Of a stretch of 64,000 nucleotides of DNA, positions 33,821 to 46,631 are shown piece by piece. The notes under the pieces are model-generated. The model searched no databases and was not told the DNA's origin. It saw only the letters and a program-made list of their open reading frames with translations. Each line of letters starts with the position of its first letter. The first letter of the stretch is position 1. The position numbers and the translations under genes are program-made. The DNA comes from Pegea sp. RAD2-039 (lineage: Eukaryota > Chordata > Thaliacea > Salpida > Salpidae). The stretch is from NCBI GenBank assembly GCA_034620365.1, contig JAQGEQ010000339.1, forward strand, positions 1,039,163 through 1,103,162, given 5' to 3'.

Positions 33821-35921
33821 TTATTGTCTATTAGGATATCCAGGTACTTTATCATACAAGGAAAAAGAATGACGTGGAGCAGTTTTATAACGTGTTGCAT
33901 TTGTGACGTTTGTAATCCAATCCATAAAGTATTTTACATCAGTGTAAACACCAGGCTTGCTAGAAATAGCACACCCTCCTCCCCAACTAGTTATTCCTCT
34001 CAAAACAAAAGTTTTCACATCTGATGGTAGAGAGCAGTATAGAGGGCCCCCTATATCACCTTTACATGCATCTTTTTTGTTACTCTGTAAAATATAAGAT
34101 CAAGAACTTTAGAATTGATCTAATCAGAAACTAATCTGTTAAAACTTACAGCAGCACAAAACATTCCATCGAAGACTTTATCTTCACCATTCGGCCGCAA
34201 TCCATAGTTTTCACGACAACGAGTTAAGCTCTTTACTCGAACATTAGCTTTTTGAAGATCAATCCCATTGGGGTCAAGCATAGCTGGAATAAAGAAGATT
34301 AAAAGAAGGTCTTATGAAAGGTTCCCTCACATGCGCATCTGTTTGTGGTTCCCCATCCAGTAATAACACATTTCCTTCCCCGCTGAAGATCAGGAAGCGA
34401 ATGCATTGGTAAGTTGATTGGCTGAGTGAGATGACTGCAAAAAAGATTGGATCAAAAGTTATAAAAATTGCGTTTAACTAACTTGTAGTGAATACATTCA
34501 TTTCCAACCAATTTGGCTAATTTGATTAAAGCAATATCAGAGGTGGGACTTGAACCTCGCTTATAGTTTGGATGAATATAAATATCTTCAATTTGAAGAT
34601 CCTAGAAATTATTCGATAACCCTCTACTAATCTCAGGTTAAGTTCTGCTCAGACCTGTTCCCATTCCTCTTTTTCATCAGAAAATGTATTGTTTTCTCCA
34701 TTAAAGATATCTCCCACCCTAACGTGGTGCTCTCTGATATAATATTTCTTTGAAGATTCATCAATGCTGAAAACAAACAATCAGATGAATATTTCTTAGG
34801 AGCAACAGCTTACACTCTATTGAAGCAATGAGCCGCCGTCAAAACCCAGCAGCTACTGATTACCACTGCCCCGCATCTATGTTTCAAAGGCAACCAGGGG
34901 TTTGCAGTATTATCTCGAATAGAAGCCTGTTTCACTTTCATTAATTGATTAAAAACAACTTTGGTTTGAAATTTACCTGCCAAGGAAACTCTCCTGATTG
35001 TGCGCTTGTGCCTCCAACAATCTTACTTTCCACTAGAAAAGATCTGACTCGTTTACCCCAATAGTCTATTAAAATAAAAATTTTTAAAGGCCATATTTAA
35101 ATTTTCGATCTGCAAACAAATCTTACTTTCTCCATTAGGGTCTGGATCACAACAATTCCAATATAAAAAACAAAATGAAATCAATAATCAATAGATTTTA
35201 AGAATAATGAATATTACCGTATATAGAAGGTAAATTAATATCATGAGGAATGACGTACAGATCTTGAAAATTGCCGTTATACCCGCGGATTTCTTTAATC
35301 TCATCAAACGAACTCATCTCATACGAAATATTGAAAAGAGGAACTTTGTTGAAAATCACTTCAAAATTTTCGCTGTGAACTGAATTGAAAAATGTTAATC
35401 TGTTTGCAATAAAATGCTTTCGCATTTAATCAATTTTCAAGTAACTATGAAAACCTAACTCACTTTTTATGCGTAGCTCAAACTGTGCTTTGGGTTTAAT
35501 CTCACGGATGAACTTCTTGAATAAAAATTTTCCGATGGAATTGCCGGCTGGTTGATTATAACTTTCTGCAAAGAACTACAACAAAGTTGTTACAATTTCA
35601 TATCAACCTGTTCTACTAACTTGGTGTCTTCTAGCTTTGAAAACAATTGAAAGAGGTCTACATTGTACACAGCGTGGCAACTTGTCTTCACCAAACATAC
35701 TAATTCGAACAGGGGCATCAGGGAAAGTCCCCTTGGCTATAATTTCATCTCCAACTTGAAGATGAGAAGTTATTTTCAGGTGGAGATATCGGTCTGTAAA
35801 TGAGAAGTCTTAGAGGATATTTCACGAGAATACAGAGTAGTATAAGATGCTTACATGTCTCCATAGAGGCTACAGCATAACTTGTAAAGAAAAGGATCAA
35901 AATAACTTCAATTTGCTTCAT
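33821..35921 (-). CDS. Array copy 1: secreted galectin-like / trypsin-like fusion, Ser195 replaced by Ile
   Basis: Twelve exons (35921-35855, 35793-35621, 35575-35464, 35379-35218, 35141-35127, 35065-34977, 34926-34814, 34766-34655, 34601-34483, 34434-34331, 34283-34150, 34084-33821) join exactly to 487 residues. Residues 1-19 are a signal peptide. Residues 25-165 follow the galectin pattern (LQVGDEIIAKGTF, KAQFELRI, ENFEVIFNKVPLF, IRGYNGNFQDLYVI). A linker DPNGE-YWGKRVRSF leads to K191|IVGG, the trypsin activation site. His239 (LTAAHC) and Asp303 (SDIALIKL) are present, but the Ser motif reads GDIGGP: Ile411 replaces the nucleophile. Asp405 at the S1-pocket position and GWG are normal. The protein should be secreted and fold like a protease without being one. 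What it binds is unknown. Confidence 0.9.
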
Positions 35922-36330
35922 CAGGCAAATCGTTTTATTTTAAAGTTGAAAAGTAATAATTCAAAAAACGATCACTTTAAAAACATAAAGAAGTGAATAA
36001 TTTGCTGACAAATGGTTTAAGCAATTTAAACGTTTTTCAGTTTAATCGTTTAAAGACTTAAAAATTTAAAACTAACAATTATTACCCTTTTCATAAGATC
36101 TATTTTTGTAGGTGACACTCAATCTTAACTAATAAACAATTTATGTCGCCAATCTTTAGTTATTTTAAAATTTAGAGTAGTTTGAAAGGGTTGTTAGAGT
36201 GAACTTTAATAGCTATAAACGAACTTTGCATTTATAACAAGTTTTTATTTGACAGCAAAATATAAATACAACTTTCTTAATTTTTGAAACAGTTCGGTAA
36301 TTGATTTTATTAAAATCACCGCTGCAACAA
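35922..36330 (-). promoter_or_regulatory. Conserved upstream region of the array genes
   Basis: About 400 bp before the start codon is nearly unchanged in copies 1-4 (also 41126-41580, 48734-49190, 56327-56790; partly visible beyond 63927). It contains paired AAACG words (cgtttttcagtttaatcgtt) and little else that is recognisable. Conservation may just reflect recent duplication. No clear TATA box was identified. Confidence 0.35.
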
Positions 36331-38200
36331 ATTGGCTTTTAATATCTTACAAGCATCAGTAAATTTTTATCGTTGAATTTCCTTTCTAAAAATAATGTGA
36401 AATATTTTCTATAACAAATCCTTATTTGAGTTTTGGTATTATATTAGAGAAAATCAACTTTTTGTCAAATAATAAATAACAATATAATTTTTTACAAAAG
36501 TTAACTGTTTACAAATCTATTTCAATTAATCAAGTTTATCCTGACTCAATAGACATTAAAACTGTTTACAACCACTTTTTGATGGTCGGTTGTTGAGAAT
36601 AATTCGTCTAGACAAATAAAGCTTGAAGCTTTCTGTCTTAAAACAAGATCAAAAGAAGCCTTATTTAGTAAAAAACCAAATTTCAAAAGACGAAAAAATT
36701 TCTTTGAACAGTTCATAGCGACAAGTGTAATGTGGTAAGAAACTCTTTCTACTTTCACGCCCTATTTCTTTTCTAAATTACTTTAATTGTGTTCTGTGCG
36801 ATAGAATTATCATCATTCTTATTACTACTTCAACCAATAAGTTCTCCTACCATAAAACATTCGTCTTTATAAAGATTTCTCTTTAAATAAAGTTGAAATG
36901 AAAATTTTTACTTTGTCATAATATTTTTGCACGAGACAAACACTTAGTAAAAAGTTGATTTTTGTTTACTGGCATATAACTAAAATAGGAAATATTTTTA
37001 GCTATTATATGGTAATAAAAAAACCCCAATTATAAACCTAGGAAAACGAAATTTTTCCTTCTATTTATTAACATGTAACCAAAATAAAATAAGGTTCTCA
37101 AAATTTTCTAATGACTGTAACAAAATTTTTAGTGAAAAAATATCATTATTTATCTCACATATATTTTCTCACTTATAAATAATTCTGTCTCAAGTCTAGT
37201 TTATTTCTTGAGCTTTTTTCTTGTTTTTAACCTCTGATTTTTATGTAGTTTATAACCTACCCACTAGTCATTATTTGCACTAAAATTATATTTGAAAATT
37301 TAGATAAACACTAAAGTCAACGCATCAAATAAAAATAAAGAAATAATAAATATTTTATAAAATAACAAATATAAACAAAAAATTTGAAAAGCTGTGAAAA
37401 AATTTGTCTAAACTTTCTACAACTTTTTACCTTTGACATTATTTTAGTCATTTTTTGTTTATATAGATGGTAAAGTTGTTTACTGATGCAAAGAATTTGC
37501 GTCATTTAATACTAAGTTTTTTATTTTAATAAGTTATACAAATGAAACCTTTCACCAATGAGTCAAACTAGTATCAATAACTATAGTTTTTAGTATTAAA
37601 AATGTATCATTATTTAAAGAGAGTTTCTCATAATCATAAATTTTAGGTATGAGTTTTGATATAATATATAAGCATAATCATTACTAAGAGTTTTAAAAAT
37701 ACTCTCTTTTAAAGAAAATCATTAAAAACAAATAAATTATCCGTTAGTCTAGGATTTGTTATTATGATATACTTAATATAACTTTTAAAGACAAAAACTT
37801 ACAGAGTTTTGATTTTTTCTATAAATAGAAGTCAGATCTTATTTGTAACTATTAATCTGCCATATCACAATTTTTTATGTAACTTAATTTTATGTAGATT
37901 AAACTAATAACATTAAATTATTCTAAGTCACCCAAGATCAATAATCCAAAAGGTTTCTTAAAACAAACTGCTATTTAAAATAAAAATAACTTATTCTTAG
38001 AGTAAACAAGTTCAAGCTTATTTCAAGTAACAAATTGCAAAGATAGGAACTTGATACCCTCCTATTTATGTTATGTTAGTCCCATGCAGCTTCATCAGTC
38101 TGTCTGTTCCGCTGCATAACTTAGCTGCGGAGGGAAGTTGAATCCTGCTGCATGGGCAAAAACTGGATGTCAATAACTTCTGTCCAATCACATATATATT
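35930..38200. other. Spacer between copies 1 and 2
   Basis: No gene. Compared with later spacers it lacks a 245-bp block (at about 36385), has an extra stretch of about 300 bp (36845-37155), and lacks the roughly 2.5-kb Ty3/gypsy and SINE block, keeping only about 85 bp of the SINE end at 38080-38165 (CCCATGCAG ... CTGCATGGG, an inverted pair). Confidence 0.7.
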
Positions 38201-39024
38201 TAATTTTTTTATAATGGATTATTATACTCAAGAATCCTTAATTTTCATTTACTAAAATTATGTTTACTTTAAAAGCTCTATGGTAAATTAAAAATCAGTT
38301 TATATATAAATTTTAGTCATTCTAAGTATGTTTTTAGAGTACAAATAAATGTGTTCAAACTATACTGGCTTTGAAAAAAGTAAATGTTTAGTGTCAGCCG
38401 GAATATTCATAATATATTTTAACATATTTGAGCAGGATAAAAACATAAAATAAATTTTATTGGATAAATTTTTTTATAACTGGTTACTCAAACTGATGGA
38501 GTTTTATTCTGTGCCCTTTTGAATATGAAGCTAAAAAATTTGACTATCATTAAGCAATATCTACCTTAATGGTTTGTGATTACCCGTGTAAAAAATGTCA
38601 TCGTTTTAATCGTTAGATTAATTTTCAAATATTTAATTTCATAATTATGAAAAATTAAACAAGTGTACTTTTACTACATTGGGTACTGTTACTAGCAAGT
38701 TTTGTTTGTAAAGATAAATTGTAAACTGGGTAGGCTTTTAACATAGTGCTCTCATATGATTCGTCAACAGAATGAAGCAAGTAAATTGATAGATAAATAA
38801 AAATCAACTCTTAGATTAATTTTTACTACATCTGCAGTTGTTTCAACTAAAGATATCATTATAGTAGAGCTTTTCCAAACATGTTTACATTTTTGTTTAT
38901 TAACTTTCTTATACTTTTTATATCACCTTTTATTTAAAATATTATCAATTTATGAATTTACTTTATTAGGAATCATTTACAAAACCGTCAACCTATTAGA
39001 AGTATATTTACAGGTAGAAAAGTT

Positions 39025-41125
39025 TTATTGTCTATTAGGATATCCAGGTACTTTATCATACAAGAAAAAAGAATGACGTGGAGCAGTTTTATAACGGGTC
39101 GCATTTGTGACGTTTGTAATCCAATCCATAAAGTATTTTACATCAGTGTAAACACCAGGCTTGCTAGAACTAGCACACCCTCCTCCCCAACTAGTTAATC
39201 CTCTCAAAACAAAAGTTTCCACATCTGATGGTAGATAGCAGTATAGAGGGCTTCCACTATCACCGTCAATTAAATTATTTGTGTTACTCTGTAAGGTATA
39301 AGATCAAGACCTTTAGAATTGATCTTATCAGAAACTAATCTGTTAAAACTTACTGCAGCACAAAACATTCCATCTAAGACTTTATCTTCACCATTCGGTC
39401 GCAATCCATAGTTTTCACGACAACGACTTAAGCTCTTTACTCGAACCTTAGCTTTTTGAAGATCAAACCCAGTGGGGTCAAGCATAGCTGAAATAAAGAA
39501 GATTAAAAGAAGGTCTTATGAAAGGTTCCCTCACATGCGCATCTGTTTGTGGTTCTCCATCCAGTAATAACACATTCCCTTCCCCGCTGAAGATCAGGAA
39601 GTGAATGCATTGGTAAGTTGATTGGCTGAGTGAGATGACTGCAAAAAAGATTGGATGAAAAGTTATAAGAATTGCGTTTAACTAACTTGTAGTGAATACA
39701 TTCATTTCCAACCACTTTGGCTAATTTGATTAAAGCAATATCAGAGATGGGACTTGAACCTCGCTCATAGTTTGGATGAATATAAATATCTTCAATTTGA
39801 AGATCCTACAAAATCATTCGATAACCATCTACTAATCTCAGGTTAAGTTCTGCTCAGACCTGTTCCCATTCCTCTTTTTCATCAGAAGAAGTATTGTTTT
39901 CTCCGTTAAAGATATCTCCCACCCTAACGTGGTGCTCTCTGATATAATATTTCTTTGAAGATTCATCAATGCTGAAAACAAACAATCAGATGAATATTTC
40001 TTAGGAGCAACAGATTACATTCTATTGAAGCAATGAGCCGCCGTCAAAACCCAGCAGCTACTGATTACCACTGCCCCGCATCTATGTTTAAAAGGCCACC
40101 AGGGGTTTGCAATATTTTCCCGAATAGAAGCCTGTTTCACTTTCATTAATTGATTAAAAACAATTTTGGTTTGAATTTTACCTGCCAAGGAAACTCTCCT
40201 GATTGTGCGCTTGTTTCTCCAAAAGTCCTGAATTGAACTAGAAACGATCTGTCTCGTTTACCCCAATAATCTATTAAAAAAATTTCTTAAAGGCTGAAAC
40301 TTAAATTTTCGATCTGTAAACATAACTTACTTTGTCCATCAGGGTCTGGATTACGTTGATTCCAACATAAAAAACAAAGTGAAATGAAAAACCAATATAT
40401 TTTAAATATAGTGAATATTACCGTACATAGAAGGTAAATTAATATCATGAGGAATGACATAAAGATCTTGAAAATTGCCGTTATACCCGCGGATTTCTTT
40501 GATCTCATCAAACGAGCTCATCTCATACGAAATATTGAAAAGAGGAACTTTGTTGAAAATCACTTCAAAATTTTCGCTGTGAACTGAATTGAAAAATGTT
40601 AATCTGTTTGCAACAAAATGCTTTCGCATTTAGTCGATTTTCAAGTAACTATGAAAACGTAACTCACTTTTTATGCATAGCTCAAACTGTGCTTTGGGTT
40701 TAATCTCACGGATGAACTTCTTGAATAAAAATTTTCCGATGGAATTGCCGGCTGGTTGATTATAACTTTCTGCAAGGAACTACAACAAAGTTGTTACAAT
40801 TTCATATCAACTTTTTCTACTAACTTGGCGTCTTCTAGTTCTAAAAGAAATTGAAAAAGGTGTACATCGTACACAGCGTGGCAACTTGTCTTCACCAAAC
40901 ATACTAATTCGAACAAGGGCATTAGGGAAAGTCCCCTTAGCTACAATTTCATCTCCAACTTGAAGCCGTGAAGTTAGCGTCAGGTAGAGATTTTGGTCTG
41001 TAAATGAGAAGTCTTAGAGGATATTTCACGAAAATACCGAGTAGTATAAGATGCTTACATGTCGCTGTAGATACTACAGCATAACTTGTAAAGAAAAGGA
41101 TCAAAATAACTTCAATTTGCTTCAT
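39025..41125 (-). CDS. Array copy 2: galectin-like / trypsin-like fusion, activation motif and Cys191 lost
   Basis: Exon plan as in copy 1, with every exon examined open. The signal peptide is MKQIEVILILFFTSYAVVS. The galectin-like part reads LQVGDEIVAKGTFPNALVRI. The activation peptide is changed: where copy 1 has ESK|IVGGTS, this copy reads QFR|TFGETS, so the new N-terminal Ile-Val-Gly-Gly needed to form the active site is gone. The Ser motif itself is good (GDSGSP), but the residues before it are NLID instead of DACK: the S1 Asp189 is Asn and Cys191 is Ile, leaving its partner in WGGGCA unpaired. The conserved GWG reads GWR. His (LTAAHC) and Asp (SDIALI) are kept. It is probably inactive for a different reason than copy 1. 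Confidence 0.88.
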
Positions 41126-41600
41126 CAGGCAAATCGTTTTATTTTAAAATTGAAAAGTAATAATTCAAAAAACGATCACTTTAAAAACATAAAGAAGTGA
41201 ATAATTTACTGACAAATGGTTTAAGCAATTTAAACGTTTTTCAGTTTAATCGTTTAAAGACTTAACAATTTAAAACTAACAATTATTACCCTTTTCTTAA
41301 GATATATTTTTGTAGGTTACACTCAATCTTAACTAATAAACAATTTATGTCGCCAATCTTTAGTTATTTTAAAATTTAGAGTAGTTTGAAAGGGTTGTTA
41401 GAGTGAACTTTAATAGCTATTAACAAACTTTGCATTTATAACAAGTTTTTATTTGACAGCAAAATATAAATAAAACTTTCTTAATTTTTGAAACAGTTCG
41501 ATAATTGATTTTATTAAAATCACCGCTGCAACAAAATGGCTTTTAATATCTTAGAAGCATCAGTGAATTTTTATCGTTGAATTTCCTTTCTAAGCATAAT

Positions 41601-41846
41601 GCAGTTAACACTATAAAAAGCTGGCACTGATCACGTGTTTATAGATTAACATTACTTCTGTGAAGATAATCGGAGCCTCAAGACATGGCAAAGTTATGAA
41701 TTACAAAATGCTACAAATAAAGAAAAACATAGTTTAATATATCACATGTCAACAAAATTTCTAAATTTATACTTACATAAGATACCATCAGTTGTTTTTC
41801 TAATTTTTAAAAGTAATAATAAAAAGAAATTTATTTAAGTAGTGAA
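41601..41846. repeat. Roughly 245-bp block present in spacers 2-4, absent from spacer 1
   Basis: Sequence from cagttaacactataaaaagc to gaaatttatttaagtag interrupts an otherwise alignable spacer (copies at 49208-49450 and 56808-57052). No clear terminal inverted repeats or target duplication were found, so insertion in units 2-4 and deletion from unit 1 are both possible. Confidence 0.6.
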
Positions 41847-43124
41847 ATATTTTCTATAACAAATCCTTATATAATTTTGGTATTTTATTAGAGAAAATCA
41901 ACTGTTTGTCCAAAGATAAATAACAATCTAATTTTTTACAAAAGTTAAACTTTTTACAAATCTATTTCAATTGATCAAGTTTATTCTGACTCAATAGATA
42001 TTGAAAACTACATAGTTTACAACCACTTAATGATGATGGTTTGTTGAAAATGAAGAGTCTATACATATAAAACTTGAAGCTTTCTGTCTTAAAGCAAGAT
42101 CAAAAGAAGCCTTATTCAGTAAAAAACAAATTTCAAAATGAGAAAAAATTTCTTTGAACAGTTCATAGCGACTAGTGTAATGTGGTAAGAAACTCTTTCT
42201 ACTTTCACGCCCTATTTCTTTTCTAAATTACTTTAATTGTGTTCTGTGCGATAGAATTATCATCAGTTTTATTGCTACTTCAAAGAATAATTTCACCTTG
42301 TTTTCTCGCTTATAAATAAATCTGTCTGAATTCTAGTTTATTTCTTGAGATTTTTTCTTGTTTTTAACCTTTGATATTTATGTAGCTGATAACCTATCAA
42401 ACTGGTCATTATTTGGTCTAAAACTATACCTGGTATTTTAGATAAACACTAAAGTCAAACACATTAAATAAAAGTAAAGAAATAATAAATATATTATGAA
42501 ATAAATATAAAAAGATGAATTTAAAAAGCTGTAAAAAAATTTGTCTAAACTTTCTACAATTTTTTTACCTTAGACAATATTTTAGTCGTTTTTTGTTTAT
42601 AGAGATGGTAAAGTTGTTTACTGATGCAAAGAATTTACGTCTTTTAATGCTGAGTTTTTTATTGTAACAAGTTATAGAAATGAAATGTTTTACCAATGAG
42701 TCAAACTAGTATTGATAACTATAGATTTTTAATGTTAAAAATGTATGATTATTTAAAAAGAGTTTCTCAGAACCATAAATTTTAGGTATGAGTTTTGATA
42801 TAATATATAAGTATAATCATTACTAAGAGTTTTAAAAATACTCGCTTTTAAAGAAAATCATTAAAAACAAATAAATTATCCATTAGTCTAGGATTTGTTA
42901 TTATTGTATACTTAATATAACTTTTAAAGACAAACACTTACAGAGTTTTGAATTTTTCTATAAATAGAAGTCAGATTTTTATTTGTAACTAATAATCTGC
43001 CATATCACAATTTTTTATGTAACTTAATTTTATGTAGATTAAACTAATAACATTAAATCATTTTAAGTCAACCAAGATCAATAATCCAAAAGGTTTCTTA
43101 AAACAAACTGCTATTTAAAATAAA

Positions 43125-44150
43125 TATAATTTATACTTAAATAATCCTTGAAAAGACTGCAAAACAATATTACCGATTATGGCAACTATCAATTTCTTGA
43201 ATTTTTCAAGCAGTTATTTTCCCAGTAATAATTAGAAGTATAACTTCCGATTGCTTGATCAGAATTACAAAAACCATTTGGAAACATGTCACGATATAAC
43301 CCTAGTTTTGTAATCAAACTTTTAGATATAACAAACATTAAAAGTATTTTAACTAGATCAATAAGGTAAACTGCAAATTACTAATAATAATGGTTTCATT
43401 TATTGCAGTAAAGTTATGCATCCACAATTCAGAATTTATTTTACTTGCAGTTTTGTTGCATTTCAATTAACTGAAAAGTAGTTTTCATAAAAGATGTTAA
43501 ATAGTTCTAAAACTTATTCATAAAGGTTAATTCAAACATTTCTTCCTTAATCCGAGAACATAAATATCATAATTGAGAAGAAATACAGAAACCCAAAATG
43601 CCATTTCTCATAAAAGACAATATGAACACAGTTAATTTCAAGTATAAACATGTAATTTCTATCCGAGTAAATATGGTTTAATTCACAAAATTCAATGACC
43701 ACCAGTTGCTATTAACTGAATTAATTCATAAACTTATTGATAAAAATTAATGACTCATCAAATCAAACTTTATTCAAAAATATTAAGGTGACTAACAACA
43801 ATGATAAGTATACTAACGATACGCGCTACTTACAACACATTCTTGTGCCGAATGACAAAATAGGAAAATGACGAGTAACACATTTACGTCACCGTCAGAA
43901 TAGTTTTCTTCTATACCACATTCTTCCAAATTAAATGATTAAGCCGAACATTAAAGAATTCACGTTGTCTTATTACTGCCACCAACGAAAAATAGCCCCA
44001 ACAATATTGCTTTGGAGGTACATCTTCATATGATCTAATGATCTGCCGTTTATGCCGATCTTTGGGCTGACAGCATCACTCTTGTAAACTATTAAAGCTC
44101 GTCATCATTTCCTCATTAGAAACCTGCACACTCAAACCACCCCTCACTTC
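43125..44150. other. Left part of the roughly 2.5-kb block in spacer 2
   Basis: Non-coding DNA absent from the spacer between copies 1 and 2; the break is near 43125 (37975 in unit 1). It repeats at about 50740-51720 and 58340-59330. It probably belongs with the adjacent retroelement relic, but no LTR was recognised. Confidence 0.45.
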
Positions 44151-45420
44151 ATCTTCTTGATTTTATCTAGTCATGATTTTGTCATTGGGATTCTCCCTCA
44201 TATCACTTGGTGAAACCTGTCAGAAACCATCAAAGAAACGTTGGATTCCCTGCCATCCAAATAGCAGACTCGAGCGTATACCAGGTTAGCCTCTAGCAGT
44301 TCAACTTTCTTTACCCTATAATTTTCTTTGCTCTTGAGTACAGTGTTTTGCAAGAGTGTCCTTGCAAAGCCAATTTGGGAAAAAAAGTCCCAGAGGTGTT
44401 CTTCGACTGAAGCTGAAAAGTCTTGATTGAGGAGCTTTGTTTGTTGATGTACAAACTTCAAACAAAATTAAAAGTCCGTGGTAACACTTGTTCAAATTTT
44501 TGGCTGGTAGATCTCTGAACTTTAATTTTTACTTCTCTCTACCTTGTGGGTGGCAGGGAGTTGTCCTACTGCATAAAACTCTTTTTTGTAAGAGATCATT
44601 TTTCAGTTGTCGAGACATGAATGGATATGACTGCGAGTTCTAAGCAATGAAAACCATCTTTCCAAGCAGCTGATAACCGTGTTAGAATCCATCCTAGAGC
44701 ACGGAAAAGAAAAAAGGAAATCTAGAAAGCTCGTCAACAATAAACAAGAAAAATACATTCTTAATACTACTCACAATAGGGCCCTTAAAATCCACGTTAA
44801 ATTTTTCCTTTGATGAGAGTGTCATTGCTCATATGGTAAAACGTTGGGCGAAATTATGAGCAGATTGTGCTCTCATCAAAACATCTCCATATCAGTAAGT
44901 GAGTATAGGAGGTTTTTGACCTCATCCAGCAACACAAAGTTTGGTGAAGCATCTTAATATCCAATTTTATCGTTGATGTAGTTCCACCGTAAGTCCTTGA
45001 TAATGCGTCTGGCCTTACATTTGTATCTCCTTATAGTATACGAAAAAGATGCTAATTCCATCCTCCAACTCATAGTTTTGACATTCTTCTTTTTCGACTT
45101 TTTCTTACAGTCTAACATAAACGTAATTGATCTTTGATCTGTTATCAGGAAGATGTACTGCGACAACAGCAAGTAACTCCATTTTTGAACAGATTTGATA
45201 ATGGTAATCGCTTCCTTCTCCACTGCAGGGTATAACAACTCTATCGCTACTCTCTCTAAAACTCTCTATTGCTACATACTTCCATCACTTTCAACTCTGA
45301 TTGGTAAGATTTTATCCATGACCTGTAATGTGGACTTGGCAATATTCTTCTTGAGCTCTTCATATTCCGGGATCTATCTTTCTCCCACAAAGAATTGATG
45401 AACCTTTTTCAGTCGTCTAG
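44150..45420 (-). mobile_element. Ty3/gypsy relic in spacer 2 (RNase H and integrase C-terminal pieces)
   Basis: The minus-strand frame 45238-44954 reads LYPAVEKEAITIIKSVQKW and then LITDQRSITFMLD, typical of the RNase H region of Ty3/gypsy pol. The frame at 44461-44198 contains LVYARVCYLDGRESNVSL, like the C-terminal end of gypsy integrases. Frames between them are broken, the rest of pol, gag and LTRs are missing, and the element is dead. Near-identical copies sit in spacers 3 and 4, so insertion preceded the amplification of those units. Confidence 0.75.
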
Positions 45421-45429
45421 TCTTAGCTC

Positions 45430-45770
45430 TCCATCTGTTTGATGAAGCAGTTACCATACCTGACTACCAAGTGGGTGGTTACGGGTTTGATCCCAGAAGG
45501 ACACATATCAGAGATAAGGAAAAGACCATTTAAAAAGCCCGGGTAGAAAGGCCCCTGTGAGTCTAGTAAAATGACAACACTTCTAGGAGATGCAAAACTC
45601 CGAATTGAAAAAGTCGGATTTAGAGCCTTGTAGGTAGCTCGTCACTGTACTCAGTGTCATTCTAGTAACTCTTGAGACGCCAGTCCCATGCAGCTTCATC
45701 AGTCTGTCTGTTCTGCTGCATTATCTAGCTGTGGAGGAAAGTGGAATCCTGCTGCATGGGCAAAAACTGG
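45430..45770 (+). mobile_element. tRNA-derived SINE in spacer 2
   Basis: The head has a tRNA look (GCAGTTACCATACCTGACTA, then a B-box-like GGGTTTGATCCC). The body contains GGAGATGCAAAACTCC and CACTGTACTCAGTGTC, and the end carries the inverted pair CCCATGCAG / CTGCATGGG. It is the same family as the element at 17995-18289, in the opposite direction. Confidence 0.65.
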
Positions 45771-46631
45771 ATGTCAATAACTTCTGTCCAATCACATATA
45801 TATTTAATTTTTTTATAATGGATTATTATACTCAAGAATCCTTAATTTTCATTGACGAAAAATTATGTCTACTTTAAAAGCCTTAGGGTAAATTAAAACT
45901 CAGTTTATATATAAATTTTAGTCATTCTAAGTATGTTTTTAGAGTACGAATAAATGTGTTCAAACTATACTGGCTTTGAAAAAAGTAAATGTTTAGTGTC
46001 AGCATGAATATTCCTAATATATTTTGACATATTTGAGCAGGATAAAAACATAATAAATTTTAGTGAATAAATCTTTTCATAACTGGTTACTCAAACTGAT
46101 AGAGTTTTATTCTGTGCCATTTTGAATATGAAGCTAAAAAATTTGACTTTCAATAAGCATTATCTACCTTAATGGTTTGTGATTACCCGTGTAAAAAAAT
46201 GTCTTCATTTTAATCGTTAGATTACTTTTCAAATATTTAATGTTAGAAGTATGAAAAAATAAAGAAGTTTTACTTTTACTACATTGCGTACTGTTACTAG
46301 CAAGTTTTGTTTTGAAAGATAAATTGTAAACTGGATAAGCTTTTAAACATTGTGCTCTCATATGATTCGTCAACAGGATGAGACAAGTAAATTGATAAAT
46401 AAATTAAAATAAATTATTAGATCAATTTTTACTACATCTGCAGTGTTTTCAACTAAAGATATCATTATAGTAGAGCTTTTCCAAACATGTTTACATTTCT
46501 GTTTATTAATTTTCTTATACTTTTTATATCACCTTCTATTTAAAATATTATCAAATTATGAATTTACTTTATTAGGAATCATTTACAAAACTGTCAACAT
46601 ATTAGAAGTATATTTACAGGTGGAAAAAGTT

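Noticed and set aside
39025-41125. Calling copy 2 a pseudogene
   Set aside because: All exons examined are open and splice sites are kept. The changes hit catalytic or activation residues, not the reading frame.
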